This document shows positions 8,950 to 17,361 of a DNA stretch of 64,000 bases, piece by piece. The stretch comes from Bacteroidota bacterium (GTDB taxonomy: Bacteria > Bacteroidota > Bacteroidia > Palsa-965): the NCBI GenBank assembly GCA_006218065.1, contig VBWE01000012.1:11616-75615 (forward strand), given 5' to 3'. The position numbers were made by a program, and so were the translations under genes. The first letter of the stretch is position 1, and each line of letters starts with the position of its first letter. The notes below the pieces were generated by a model, which was not told the origin of the DNA, searched no databases, and was given only the letters and a program-made list of their open reading frames with translations.

Positions 8950-11796
8950 ATGAAAATGTGTACGCGATTATTTTTCCTGCTTGTATTGTCCGGACTTGCC
9001 GGTAATGCTTTCGGACAGTGCCTTTCTTCCTGGGCATATCTTATGCCGGTTACGATCAACAATCCGAACGTGTCTGTGCTGACGAATTTCCAGGTGCGGC
9101 TTACGGTGAACACGGCAACGCCCATCGGCGCAGGACAGATGCTGGCCAGCGGGGACGATATCCGTTTTACAGACGGCAGCTGCAACAATATCCAGTACTG
9201 GATTGAAAGCGGGCTGAATACGGCCACTACGTATATCTGGGTGAAAGTGCCCAGCCTGGCCGCGAGCGGAAATACCGTCATCAATATGTACTACGGCAAC
9301 GTGTCCGCCCCGGCAGCATCCAGCGGCGACAGCACGTTCCTGTTCTTCGACGATTTCAACGACAATGTTTTCAATACCACGAAATGGACTACGCGCGGAA
9401 CGCCTTCGACATTGTCGGAAAGCGGCGGCATACTTACCGTTGTCGGGAACAGCAACTGGGAATACATCCGCAGCAACACGACCTGGAACAGCGCCGTAGT
9501 CATTGAAAGCCGCGAACGGGCCACCGGTCCTTCAGCCGCCATGGTCCTGGGTTATGCCGGAACCGACAGCCGGTATACTTTTCGTCTTGATAATACAACA
9601 AAAGGCACTACACAGGATCCCGACGTTTCCGGCGGCAATGCCTGGTTCAGTAATGCCTACCCGAACGTTCCGCATCCCAACTCGGGCATCTTTAATGACT
9701 TTCAGCTGCAAACCGATTTCAGCGGCAATACGATCGTAGTAAACAGTTTCTGCAACCAGACCACTTCCAACTGCAACACGACGCCGACTTTACTCAACTC
9801 CTATACCGGCACAGGATATTATGTCGGTTTTTCCACGTACAGCACCGGTTACATAGAAGAAGTGGACTGGATCCGCGTGCGCAGTTTCGCTGCACAATCA
9901 CCGGTAAGCACAAACGGTTCGCAGCAGCTGAACCAGGCTATCCTGACCGGCACGCTTTCGGCCGCCTATTGCGCAGGCGACATGACCACGCTGAATTTCA
10001 CTGCCGGCGGTTCGTACGTTTCCGGTAACGTTTATACCGCTGAACTTTCCGATGCTTCCGGAAGTTTCGCCGTTCCCGTTTCCATCGGTACGCTCAACAG
10101 CAATTCCACCGGCGCATTGTCCATGTCCATTCCGTTCCCGCCGGCAACGCCTGCCGGTGCGGGGTACCGCGTGCGCGTGGTTTCATCAACACCCGTAACC
10201 ACGGGCGCGGATAACGGAACAAACATCGCGATCAACATATTGCCTGTTGTTACCATCACGGCTTCTGCAAGCATCTGCATGGGCGGAAGTGATACGCTGA
10301 ACGCTTCGGGAGCAAGTACGTATTCCTGGAGTTCGGGCGGAACAGCTGCTGTTGAAATCGTTTCACCGGTCAGCAACAGCACGTACACCATAACCGGTAT
10401 TGATGCCAACGGATGTTCCGGCACGGCAACGGTTTCTGTTACAGTGAATAATTTACCGAACGTAACGGCTTCTTCGGTATCCGGAACGACCTGCGACGGA
10501 GAAAGCGATACGCTGAATGCATCCGGCGCACTTGCCTATGCGTGGAGCAGCGGCGGAAGCAGCGCTACCGAAATCGTTTCGCCTTCGGCAACTACAACAT
10601 ACACCGTAACCGGCACCGACAGCAACGGATGCACGAATACGGCAACAATAAACGTGAACGTGAACGCGCTGCCGAATGTAAATGCCGCCGCTTCTTCCGG
10701 AAACATCTGCGCCGGCGAAAACGATACGCTGAATGCTTCGGGCGCGCTCACCTATTCGTGGAGCAGCGGCGGAAGCAATGCGATGGAAATCGTTTCACCT
10801 TCGGCAAGTACAACATATACCGTAACCGGTACCGACAGTAACGGCTGCATGAACACCGCAACGGTGAGCGTGAATGTGAACGCATTACCAAACGTAAATG
10901 CGGTCGCTTCTTCCGGAACAGTCTGCGCAGGATCGACGGATACGCTGAATGCATCCGGCGCGCTCACCTATTCGTGGAGCAGCGGCGGAAGCAACGCTAC
11001 GGAAACCGTTTCGCCGGCAGTAACAACAACCTATACGGTTACCGGCACCGATGCGAACAACTGTATGAACAGCGATACCGTTACAGTTACGGTGAATGCG
11101 CTTCCCGGTGCAGCGCTCGGTAATGATGTAGAACAGTGCGGCGGCAGCGTTCTGCTCGATGCAGGCAGCGGCGCGGCTTCGTACCTCTGGAACGACAGCA
11201 GCACGGGGCAGACATTAACGGCAACAAGTACCGGCAACTATTCCGTAACCACTACCGGTTCGAACGGCTGCACCAACAGCGATACGATTTCTGTAACTAT
11301 CAATACCCCGCCCACAGCATCCGGTTCAGCATCGTCGGCAACAGTATGCCTGAACGATGCCGCAGTATCGCTGACCGGCACGCCCGCAGGCGGAACCTGG
11401 TCGGGACCGGGCGTAACGGGCAGCACGTTTAACCCGCTGACCGCCGGGAACGGTGCGCAAACGGCAACTTATATTTATACCGACGGAAACGGCTGTTCCG
11501 ATACAGCTACGGTAATCATCACGGTAAATCCGTGCACCGGTCTCGCCGAACAAAACGCAGCAAACGTATTCCAGCTTTACCCGAACCCGAATAACGGAAC
11601 ATTCACAGTCGCCCTGAACAGCGCATCCTCCGTCGAGCTTACGATTTACGATGCACAGGGTAAACTCGTTCTTACCCGCCCCGTGCAGGCGCACGCCCGC
11701 GAATCGGTCACACTGGCCGAAGCGGGGCTTTATACGATCAGTATTATTACGGAGAGTGGAGCGCGTATGATGCAGCGGGTGGTGGTGAGCAGGTAA
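8950..11796 (+). CDS. T9SS-secreted surface protein with DUF2341 and Ig-like repeats
   Basis: The 948-residue protein starts with a clear signal peptide ending at about residue 23 (cleavage after F-G-Q). Residues 25-320 look like a DUF2341 region, with the W-x-Y motif near the start followed by a concanavalin/lectin-like beta segment. Residues 425-720 hold consecutive Ig/PKD-like repeats, three of them nearly identical at 72 residues each, with a conserved C-x-G-x-x-D-T-L-N-A-S-G core. The last 80 residues form a type A T9SS sorting domain (Y-P-N-P-N-N-G start, V-V-V-S-R end). It should be exported by Sec, passed through the type IX system, and anchored or released at the surface. Adhesion or glycan binding is likely, but the ligand is unknown. 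Confidence 0.85.
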   Translation: MKMCTRLFFLLVLSGLAGNAFGQCLSSWAYLMPVTINNPNVSVLTNFQVRLTVNTATPIGAGQMLASGDDIRFTDGSCNNIQYWIESGLNTATTYIWVKVPSLAASGNTVINMYYGNVSAPAASSGDSTFLFFDDFNDNVFNTTKWTTRGTPSTLSESGGILTVVGNSNWEYIRSNTTWNSAVVIESRERATGPSAAMVLGYAGTDSRYTFRLDNTTKGTTQDPDVSGGNAWFSNAYPNVPHPNSGIFNDFQLQTDFSGNTIVVNSFCNQTTSNCNTTPTLLNSYTGTGYYVGFSTYSTGYIEEVDWIRVRSFAAQSPVSTNGSQQLNQAILTGTLSAAYCAGDMTTLNFTAGGSYVSGNVYTAELSDASGSFAVPVSIGTLNSNSTGALSMSIPFPPATPAGAGYRVRVVSSTPVTTGADNGTNIAINILPVVTITASASICMGGSDTLNASGASTYSWSSGGTAAVEIVSPVSNSTYTITGIDANGCSGTATVSVTVNNLPNVTASSVSGTTCDGESDTLNASGALAYAWSSGGSSATEIVSPSATTTYTVTGTDSNGCTNTATINVNVNALPNVNAAASSGNICAGENDTLNASGALTYSWSSGGSNAMEIVSPSASTTYTVTGTDSNGCMNTATVSVNVNALPNVNAVASSGTVCAGSTDTLNASGALTYSWSSGGSNATETVSPAVTTTYTVTGTDANNCMNSDTVTVTVNALPGAALGNDVEQCGGSVLLDAGSGAASYLWNDSSTGQTLTATSTGNYSVTTTGSNGCTNSDTISVTINTPPTASGSASSATVCLNDAAVSLTGTPAGGTWSGPGVTGSTFNPLTAGNGAQTATYIYTDGNGCSDTATVIITVNPCTGLAEQNAANVFQLYPNPNNGTFTVALNSASSVELTIYDAQGKLVLTRPVQAHARESVTLAEAGLYTISIITESGARMMQRVVVSR
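10450..11097 (+). repeat. Three 216-bp tandem repeats coding Ig-like modules
   Basis: The coding sequence repeats with a 216-bp period (matching points at 10675 and 10891), each unit coding 72 residues. The second and third units are the most similar. This points to recent unequal exchange and possible length variation. Confidence 0.75.
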
Positions 11797-11815
11797 GCCA
11801 TTCGACCAATAAATA

Positions 11816-11862
11816 AAAACACCGCTTTTGCACAATGCAGGAGCGGCGTTTTTTTGGTGTTA
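11816..11862. terminator. Bidirectional terminator between convergent genes
   Basis: A hairpin with arms AACACCGC and GCGGCGTT is flanked by an A-run on the left and a T-run on the right, so it can work in both directions. It lies between the ends of the T9SS protein gene and the convergent membrane protein gene. Confidence 0.7.
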
Positions 11863-11863
11863 T

Positions 11864-13033
11864 TTATTTAATCAGGTGCAGACTATCCGGCAGGAAACTC
11901 GTCATCAGCGGTGCGAGTACGGTAAAAGCGATTTTAATTGAATCGAAAACGGTGCCGTCCGCTTTTATTTTATCGACCAGCGAACCGATTACTTTTTCAG
12001 CGCTCTCAGAAGGCGGTCCCTGGACTTCCACAAGTTTATCGCGCAGCTTCGCATATTGCCGTTTCAGGTAAAGGAACGTAGGAACATAAAGGATGCACAG
12101 GAAGAGTGAAAAATACAATCCATAAACATAACTTACTTCTTTGGGGAACAGGTCATATCCTTCTTTCACGCTGATGGTTGATTTGATCGACTCGCGCAGG
12201 GCGCTTGAGGTGAGTACGGTAAAAACCACGATCACCGCCAGCAATTGCAGTACTGATTTCAGAACGGTACCCAGGTGGTCCAGCCTCGTTACCGCTTCAT
12301 CGGCATTCTTATCCGTTATTTCCTGCTCAAATATTTTATCCGAACTGCGTGCGACAAGAAAAGCCACCGTAAAAGCGGGAATGCAAAGTATGATGGTGAT
12401 GACGACAAAGATGGTGATCAGGTAGCTGTCCGTCAGCAGGATGTGAAAAGTATCCATCAGGTCTTCGGGATACGTGTAGCCATCGAGCGAGGCATTGGTT
12501 ACCGCCAGGAATGCCGCCAGTCCTACCCCGTAGAAGATACTCACCCCTATTCTGCGCGGGCTCAGCGAGAACGTGGATTTAAGCTCACGCACCAGTCCCG
12601 CAAAAACCGGGAATGAACCGGCTGCAATGGACACCATCATGCAAAAAAGCATAAGCCATACCAGAAAGGAAGGGTTCTCATGATAAAGCAGATCGAAAGT
12701 GGTTATACCGACCGTGGGCCGGTCGGCCTGAGTCGCCGTATCCACAGGAATTTTCGATTCGAGCGGGAGCCGGAATACTTTATCAACCGGGTGCCCGGGA
12801 TCGGCGTAATCTTTTACCACGACGCTGAGCGAATAAGGTACCGTCGAATACTGAATGATATGTTTATTGAGGACTTTATACGTCACAAAAAAAGCCGTCA
12901 TAGCAAACACCATCACCAGCAAAACACCCCACGAGGGCGGCGGCGGCCACTGGAATAATGAGCGGGAGCCGGTGTCATCCTTTTGGTTCCCGGAAGCAGC
13001 GTTTGTATCGTGTGAGTTATTATTATCAGACAT
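11864..13033 (-). CDS. Six-span membrane protein of unknown function
   Basis: The 389-residue protein has a polar, Asn/Asp-rich N-terminus and then about six hydrophobic spans near residues 34-55, 122-147, 160-180, 203-228, 260-283 and 305-328. A periplasmic or cytoplasmic loop of about 65 residues separates spans 1 and 2. A charged helical tail of about 60 residues ends in another mildly hydrophobic stretch. The start is the ATG at 13031-13033, followed at once by polar residues. I recognise no transporter signature. It is convergent with the T9SS gene and divergent from the PAD-like locus, so no operon partner suggests a role. Confidence 0.75.
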   Translation of the reverse strand: MSDNNNSHDTNAASGNQKDDTGSRSLFQWPPPPSWGVLLVMVFAMTAFFVTYKVLNKHIIQYSTVPYSLSVVVKDYADPGHPVDKVFRLPLESKIPVDTATQADRPTVGITTFDLLYHENPSFLVWLMLFCMMVSIAAGSFPVFAGLVRELKSTFSLSPRRIGVSIFYGVGLAAFLAVTNASLDGYTYPEDLMDTFHILLTDSYLITIFVVITIILCIPAFTVAFLVARSSDKIFEQEITDKNADEAVTRLDHLGTVLKSVLQLLAVIVVFTVLTSSALRESIKSTISVKEGYDLFPKEVSYVYGLYFSLFLCILYVPTFLYLKRQYAKLRDKLVEVQGPPSESAEKVIGSLVDKIKADGTVFDSIKIAFTVLAPLMTSFLPDSLHLIK

Positions 13034-13481
13034 AAATAGCAGCTTTATGATTCGGCGGTTTTATTTCTTTGATTTTCCCGAAAACTAAAAAACATTTTAA
13101 TGCATACCCGTTTTTTTAATACAATTTCTGCAAACAGGCATTGGGGTTTGTAAGACTTTTGCGAAACAGGCCGGCAACTTTCCAAGTTTTTGGCCGGATT
13201 GCAAGGGGAGACAACTGCGAAGTTTATATTGCTTATATGACAGATGAAATGATTTCGTAGGGGAATTTTCGATGTGCTTCTATCCTGCTCTGGTTTGCGT
13301 TTTTAGAGGTTTTGAACAGGCCCCTGCTCTCGCACTAACAAGACGAGATTATTCAAATACGATATAATGTTTATCGAGTTTCTTTTAGATAAATATTATT
13401 CTTTTAAGTCATATTCTACCCGACATGTAAATTAAATTATAATATTTACCAATATTATTACCAATAAACAAAAAACATCCA
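13034..13481. other. A+T-rich intergenic gap, likely promoter region
   Basis: About 450 bp with no plausible gene lie between divergent genes. The right half (from about 13330) is very A+T-rich with TAAATTA/ATATTA runs just before the small-protein gene. It marks the start of the A+T-rich accessory block and probably holds promoters for both directions. No specific box could be assigned with confidence. Confidence 0.4.
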
Positions 13482-13940
13482 ATGCTACTAATTGATCGGG
13501 AGAAAATGACTATCTCGTTTTTCAACAAATTCAGACAACTGGCCATTTTTGATAATTCGGCCAGTGCACCTGCACTTCATCGCTATTTTGCGCTTCGCCG
13601 TGATGATGAAAGCCAACGATGGGTAATGTTTTCAAGGCAAGCCGGTGAAATAGTAATCAGAATTGAATGTTCAGCTAACGCCCCAGCCGATACTATCCCG
13701 TTTGTCGATTACGATTTTTCGGGTGATGACGGAGATGTCTGGTTTCATAAGGGAGATGCTGATTCGCCATCTATAGTAATAGGCATGGGTGATATTCGGG
13801 GAGGAATTGCTGCCATAGACCAATACAAAATCCAGGAAGATGAAATGCTCATCGTTACCTGCACAGGTGATTTTAGTATTCGTGTGTATTCTTCATCTGT
13901 CCCGAAAGCAAATGACGTAACGGGCACTGACGGGTGTTGA
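13482..13940 (+). CDS. Small beta-rich partner protein 1, next to PAD-like enzyme
   Basis: The 152-residue protein has no signal peptide and no membrane span. Its second half carries the segment V-I-G-M-G-D-I-R-G-G (residues 104-113), which is identical in the paralogue at 16919-17338. The N-termini also match (F-F-N-K-F-R-Q-L-A-I against F-F-N-Q-F-Q-T-I-G-I). Homology starts at the internal Met at residue 9, so that Met (13506) may be the real start. The stop lies 18 bp before the PAD-like gene, suggesting one transcript. Alternating hydrophobic residues suggest a small beta-sandwich. It could be a regulator, chaperone, substrate or detached N-terminal domain of the enzyme; which one is unknown. 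Confidence 0.75.
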   Translation: MLLIDREKMTISFFNKFRQLAIFDNSASAPALHRYFALRRDDESQRWVMFSRQAGEIVIRIECSANAPADTIPFVDYDFSGDDGDVWFHKGDADSPSIVIGMGDIRGGIAAIDQYKIQEDEMLIVTCTGDFSIRVYSSSVPKANDVTGTDGC

Positions 13941-13958
13941 TTCAATTAAAAATTTGAC

Positions 13959-15290
13959 ATGATAACCACTTTTTTAAAACCTGCCCCGTCTATCCATGAC
14001 CACCAGGGACGAATCAGCAAATTCCTCATTTTCGAAACCAGCAATCATCTACTGCCTTATGATAATGACGAAAAAATCGTTTTCGCTGCATTGCGGGAGA
14101 AGTATCGTCCTTTGATTAAAGGCTTTCATGATGTTGATCCCAATAAAGAATTTGTTATTTTTTTCTCCTGCAGCAAGCATGGTAATTACCCTCAACCCTG
14201 GCATGATAGTAAACGAAAAACATGGTTCTTTCCTATTGTTACGAGCAAACGTAGTCCAGCGTTGCCATCGCGATGGGTCCAGGATATCATCGTTTTCGCC
14301 GGCAGTGGACTATTAGGTTTTAACTCTTCTCTTGTTAGCCGGGACCTGGCGTCTGTTCTCGCGGAAAAACTACGCTTGCCGGATTACGATTTCCTACCCG
14401 GGTACATGCAGGGCGGTAATATACTGACCGGTACTTTCGGCGAAAAGCGTTTTTTGCTCATCGGAAAAACAACGACTGAACAGCAGGAACATGCTGATAT
14501 GAGAAGGATTCTCCGTCAGAAGTATTTGTTAAATTGTTACGACAAAGCGACGATGGGGAAGCTTCAAAAAATCTTCTTCCACCTTGATTATTACACAGCA
14601 TTGGTAGGAGGCATTAGTGGTAATGAATGCAATGTTTATCTTCTACAGATTTTTTTTGATCCTGGCAAATCCCTTAATTCGATCCGACCTGAAGGCGATA
14701 TCGTCAAATTACCACAGCAGGCAGGCACAAATCCTGACCCCAAACTGAATTTTGTCGCGATAAAGGTTCCTATTGTCATTTTCCGGAGACCTGCAGCAGT
14801 GAAGAAAGATAAAAACTGGGAACAAGGGATTTCGGATAACGATATTGATTTGGTATTGAGTTATGCCAACTGCCATGTAGAAAACTACATGGATGGGAAA
14901 AAAAATATCATCCGCATTTTCATGCCCGATTTTTCCGATGCAGTTATTCGTTTTTATGAATCCAGGCTGAAATGGGACGAATACCAGGAAGCTTTTGCCG
15001 ACGGACTTGAAATGCTGGAGCATAATTTCAGCCTGTGGAAAAAATCGGGTCCCTCCTCTCCCCGGAGCAGGAAATTTTTCGGTAAACAAGAAGTATACGA
15101 TGTGAATTTTATCCGTGATTTGTTCACAGACATCCAGGAATATACACGTGAGTATATCAAGAAAGAACTCGGGGATAAAACCTTTAACAGAAAAGTATCC
15201 GTCATCTTTATCCCCCACGCGTTCTATGAACTGGCACGCCGCAGCGGCTCCCTGCATTGCATGAGCAAAGTGCTGGAAAGAGACATTTAA
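13959..15290 (+). CDS. Peptidylarginine-deiminase-like enzyme 1 (GME superfamily)
   Basis: The 443-residue protein carries in order the motifs expected of a PAD catalytic domain: R-W-V-Q-D (Asp109), G-G-N (152-154), F-H-L-D (His208, Asp210) and S-L-H-C (Cys434, ten residues from the end). In animal PADs the matching Asp, His, Asp and Cys hydrolyse the guanidinium group of arginine in proteins to give citrulline. Agmatine and free-arginine deiminases share the fold, so the substrate is open, though W-x-Q-D is closest to PADs. There is no signal peptide, so a cytoplasmic location is likely. It follows partner protein 1 by 18 bp, and its stop overlaps the stop of the convergent helical-repeat gene by a few bases. 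A second copy of the pair lies at 16919-18633. Confidence 0.75.
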   Translation: MITTFLKPAPSIHDHQGRISKFLIFETSNHLLPYDNDEKIVFAALREKYRPLIKGFHDVDPNKEFVIFFSCSKHGNYPQPWHDSKRKTWFFPIVTSKRSPALPSRWVQDIIVFAGSGLLGFNSSLVSRDLASVLAEKLRLPDYDFLPGYMQGGNILTGTFGEKRFLLIGKTTTEQQEHADMRRILRQKYLLNCYDKATMGKLQKIFFHLDYYTALVGGISGNECNVYLLQIFFDPGKSLNSIRPEGDIVKLPQQAGTNPDPKLNFVAIKVPIVIFRRPAAVKKDKNWEQGISDNDIDLVLSYANCHVENYMDGKKNIIRIFMPDFSDAVIRFYESRLKWDEYQEAFADGLEMLEHNFSLWKKSGPSSPRSRKFFGKQEVYDVNFIRDLFTDIQEYTREYIKKELGDKTFNRKVSVIFIPHAFYELARRSGSLHCMSKVLERDI

Positions 15291-16783
15291 ACATTTTTTT
15301 CATCTTCTTCCCGAAGCAACCGGCGCATAGTGGTACCTGTGATATGGTAATTTGCCCAGAGCTGCATTTCCGTTCCCGCCGGCAAAGGTGATTCACGACC
15401 GGCACCAAATTCCGTCATTTGTTCAATAAACTTCGCAAATACAGGAATTCGTTCGTCTTCATCCTTTGCAATGAGTTTTTTCAGCAGGCGGGCTACAGCC
15501 GCTTCATACGCGTACCAGATTTTCCGCTGCCGCAGGTACCGTTCCACGTTGATGAGTTCGTACTCCAGCAAGTCGAAGTAAGACAGCTCGAAATACAGTA
15601 CCAGCCGCAGCAGGCGGGCCAGGGCCTGCACATCGGCCCGATGGTCGTTTTTTTCGGAATTGATGATTTTATTGATCCAATCCAGCGCTGTTTTCCAGTC
15701 GTGCAGGCAAAAATAGGTCACGAAAAAATTGTAATAGAACATCAGTTCACGCGCCTTGTTGATCTTGCTCTTGTATTTCTTCAGTCCGCCGACAATTGTT
15801 TTCTCCAGGGCTGGCAATTTTTCAAAAGCATCGGTATTGATCAGGTGTAACAATTCGATGAAATAGATATTCTGGAATTGTTCCGCTTCTTCTTCAGCCG
15901 AATTGCAGGGAATGGATTTTATTTTCTCCAGCAGCGGCGGAATAACGGCAATATCGCCAATGGCGTGACAGGTGGAAAGAAAATTCGACAGCATTTTCTT
16001 GTAGGTAATTGCATCGGCCGAAATCCAGTCCGGGTGCTGCTCCCAGTGATTTACCAGGTCGCTGTAATGTTTCGAAGCTTCTTTCCAGTTGCTTTTATAC
16101 AAGGCATGCAGACTCTTCGTATGCAGCAGGTGATGCCTGCTCATAAAATCCTGTACTTCATCTTCGCGTTCAAGAGCTATTTGCATCAAGGCTTCTGCCC
16201 GCTTCAGTTTTTCTTCATCACGGCTGTTGAACATATTCCGCAGCATATAAAAAAGCTCCTGCCTGTTCTGTCCAAGTTGCGTATGCAGTCCGATTTGTGA
16301 CAAGGCTGCTAAAATTTCCTTATTGCTTTGCACGAAGAGTTCCTTCATGTTTTTCGGATTCTTCTCCAGCAATATCGCCTGCTCCAGTTCCAGCGCCGAA
16401 AGTAATATGGGATAACGGTTGTATTTCAACGCCGATTTCTTCAACCGCTCCAGTTCCGATAAACTCTGATCATACAGGCGCCTGTTGAACAGGAATTCCA
16501 CGTTCATCTGCAGGGAATACAATTCGAGGTTGACCGAAGTTCCTTCGTGATACGACCGTAACGCACGCAGAATGGCCTGGTAGAGATAGAACAATCTTTT
16601 CTCGTCGGATGAAGCGGATTTACCTGTTTTCGTTTTCGCACCGTTTTTGCCTGCAACTGTATTCAATAAATCCAGCAATGCTTTCCCGTCTTCATTTTCT
16701 TTCCCGAGCCAGATACTGATATATCGCTTTTCCTGGGTAGATAATGCCTGGTAAAGCGCATTTACTTTATCCTTGACTGCCAT
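15287..16783 (-). CDS. Helical-repeat protein 1, Bacteroidota family
   Basis: The 498-residue all-helical protein resembles TPR/alpha-solenoid proteins without clean TPR consensus. It starts with the family's typical L-S-T-Q-E-K-R-Y segment (residues 14-21). Conserved blocks shared with the paralogue at 21150-22676 include I-P-C-x-x-x-E-E-E-A-E-Q-F-Q-N and A-R-L-L-R-L-V-L near residue 400. No enzymatic motif or signal peptide is seen. The gene is convergent with PAD-like gene 1 (their stops overlap in TTAA) and divergent from partner protein 2. This family occurs in many Bacteroidota as a hypothetical protein. A scaffolding or regulatory role is inference only. Confidence 0.75.
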   Translation of the reverse strand: MAVKDKVNALYQALSTQEKRYISIWLGKENEDGKALLDLLNTVAGKNGAKTKTGKSASSDEKRLFYLYQAILRALRSYHEGTSVNLELYSLQMNVEFLFNRRLYDQSLSELERLKKSALKYNRYPILLSALELEQAILLEKNPKNMKELFVQSNKEILAALSQIGLHTQLGQNRQELFYMLRNMFNSRDEEKLKRAEALMQIALEREDEVQDFMSRHHLLHTKSLHALYKSNWKEASKHYSDLVNHWEQHPDWISADAITYKKMLSNFLSTCHAIGDIAVIPPLLEKIKSIPCNSAEEEAEQFQNIYFIELLHLINTDAFEKLPALEKTIVGGLKKYKSKINKARELMFYYNFFVTYFCLHDWKTALDWINKIINSEKNDHRADVQALARLLRLVLYFELSYFDLLEYELINVERYLRQRKIWYAYEAAVARLLKKLIAKDEDERIPVFAKFIEQMTEFGAGRESPLPAGTEMQLWANYHITGTTMRRLLREEDEKNV

Positions 16784-16918
16784 AGGTTTATTTACTGTTT
16801 TTCAATTAGTTACTAAAATATACATATAAAACGGACGAATGAAATTACAGGAATAAATGACTTGGTTCGTGGGATTAAATGGTGATTTCTTTGCTGCAAA
16901 CTAAAAAACAAAAACAAT

Positions 16919-17338
16919 ATGGACTATACAATCACATTTTCCTCCGACCTTGGATTGTTCTTTTTTAATCAATTCCAAACGATCGGAATTTACAGTTTTT
17001 CAGAAAAAAAATTTAAACATTGGCACAAACTCTATGATATTGCATCTGAAGTGCCGGTATGCGAAAGAATAAAAATCAGCGGTGATGTACTTTCAATATC
17101 TGCCGTTACAGCGCCCCAGGATCCATCTGATCCTTCCTCGGATTGGATTCCTTATTTCTTTGGTCAGCTTGCTGATGCAGGTGATTGCTGGCTGGAAGGA
17201 GCTGAAATTGTAATCGGCATGGGAGACATCCGTGGTGGTGTTACAAATATTACGATTGACAGATACGCACTGAACAGTGCGAAAACAGTTTATATGACAA
17301 GTAGTGGGCCTTATTGCATAAAGATTCTCGAAGTATAA
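16919..17338 (+). CDS. Small beta-rich partner protein 2, next to PAD-like enzyme
   Basis: The 139-residue paralogue of the protein at 13482-13940 shares the N-terminal F-F-N-x-F segment and the identical V-I-G-M-G-D-I-R-G-G stretch near residues 98-107. The middle parts have diverged strongly, so this is an old duplication or a separate gain. It has no signal peptide. The stop is 23 bp before the second PAD-like gene, repeating the order seen in module 1. Codon use and base composition are more A+T-rich than in module 1. Confidence 0.75.
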   Translation: MDYTITFSSDLGLFFFNQFQTIGIYSFSEKKFKHWHKLYDIASEVPVCERIKISGDVLSISAVTAPQDPSDPSSDWIPYFFGQLADAGDCWLEGAEIVIGMGDIRGGVTNITIDRYALNSAKTVYMTSSGPYCIKILEV

Positions 17339-17361
17339 CTAATTACTCAAACACCTTCTGT

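Noticed and set aside
10450-11097. Regular 216-bp repeats that could be taken for a non-coding array or CRISPR
   Set aside because: The period is a whole number of codons, the frame is open throughout, and the units code Ig-like modules of the T9SS protein. There are no short identical repeats with unique spacers.
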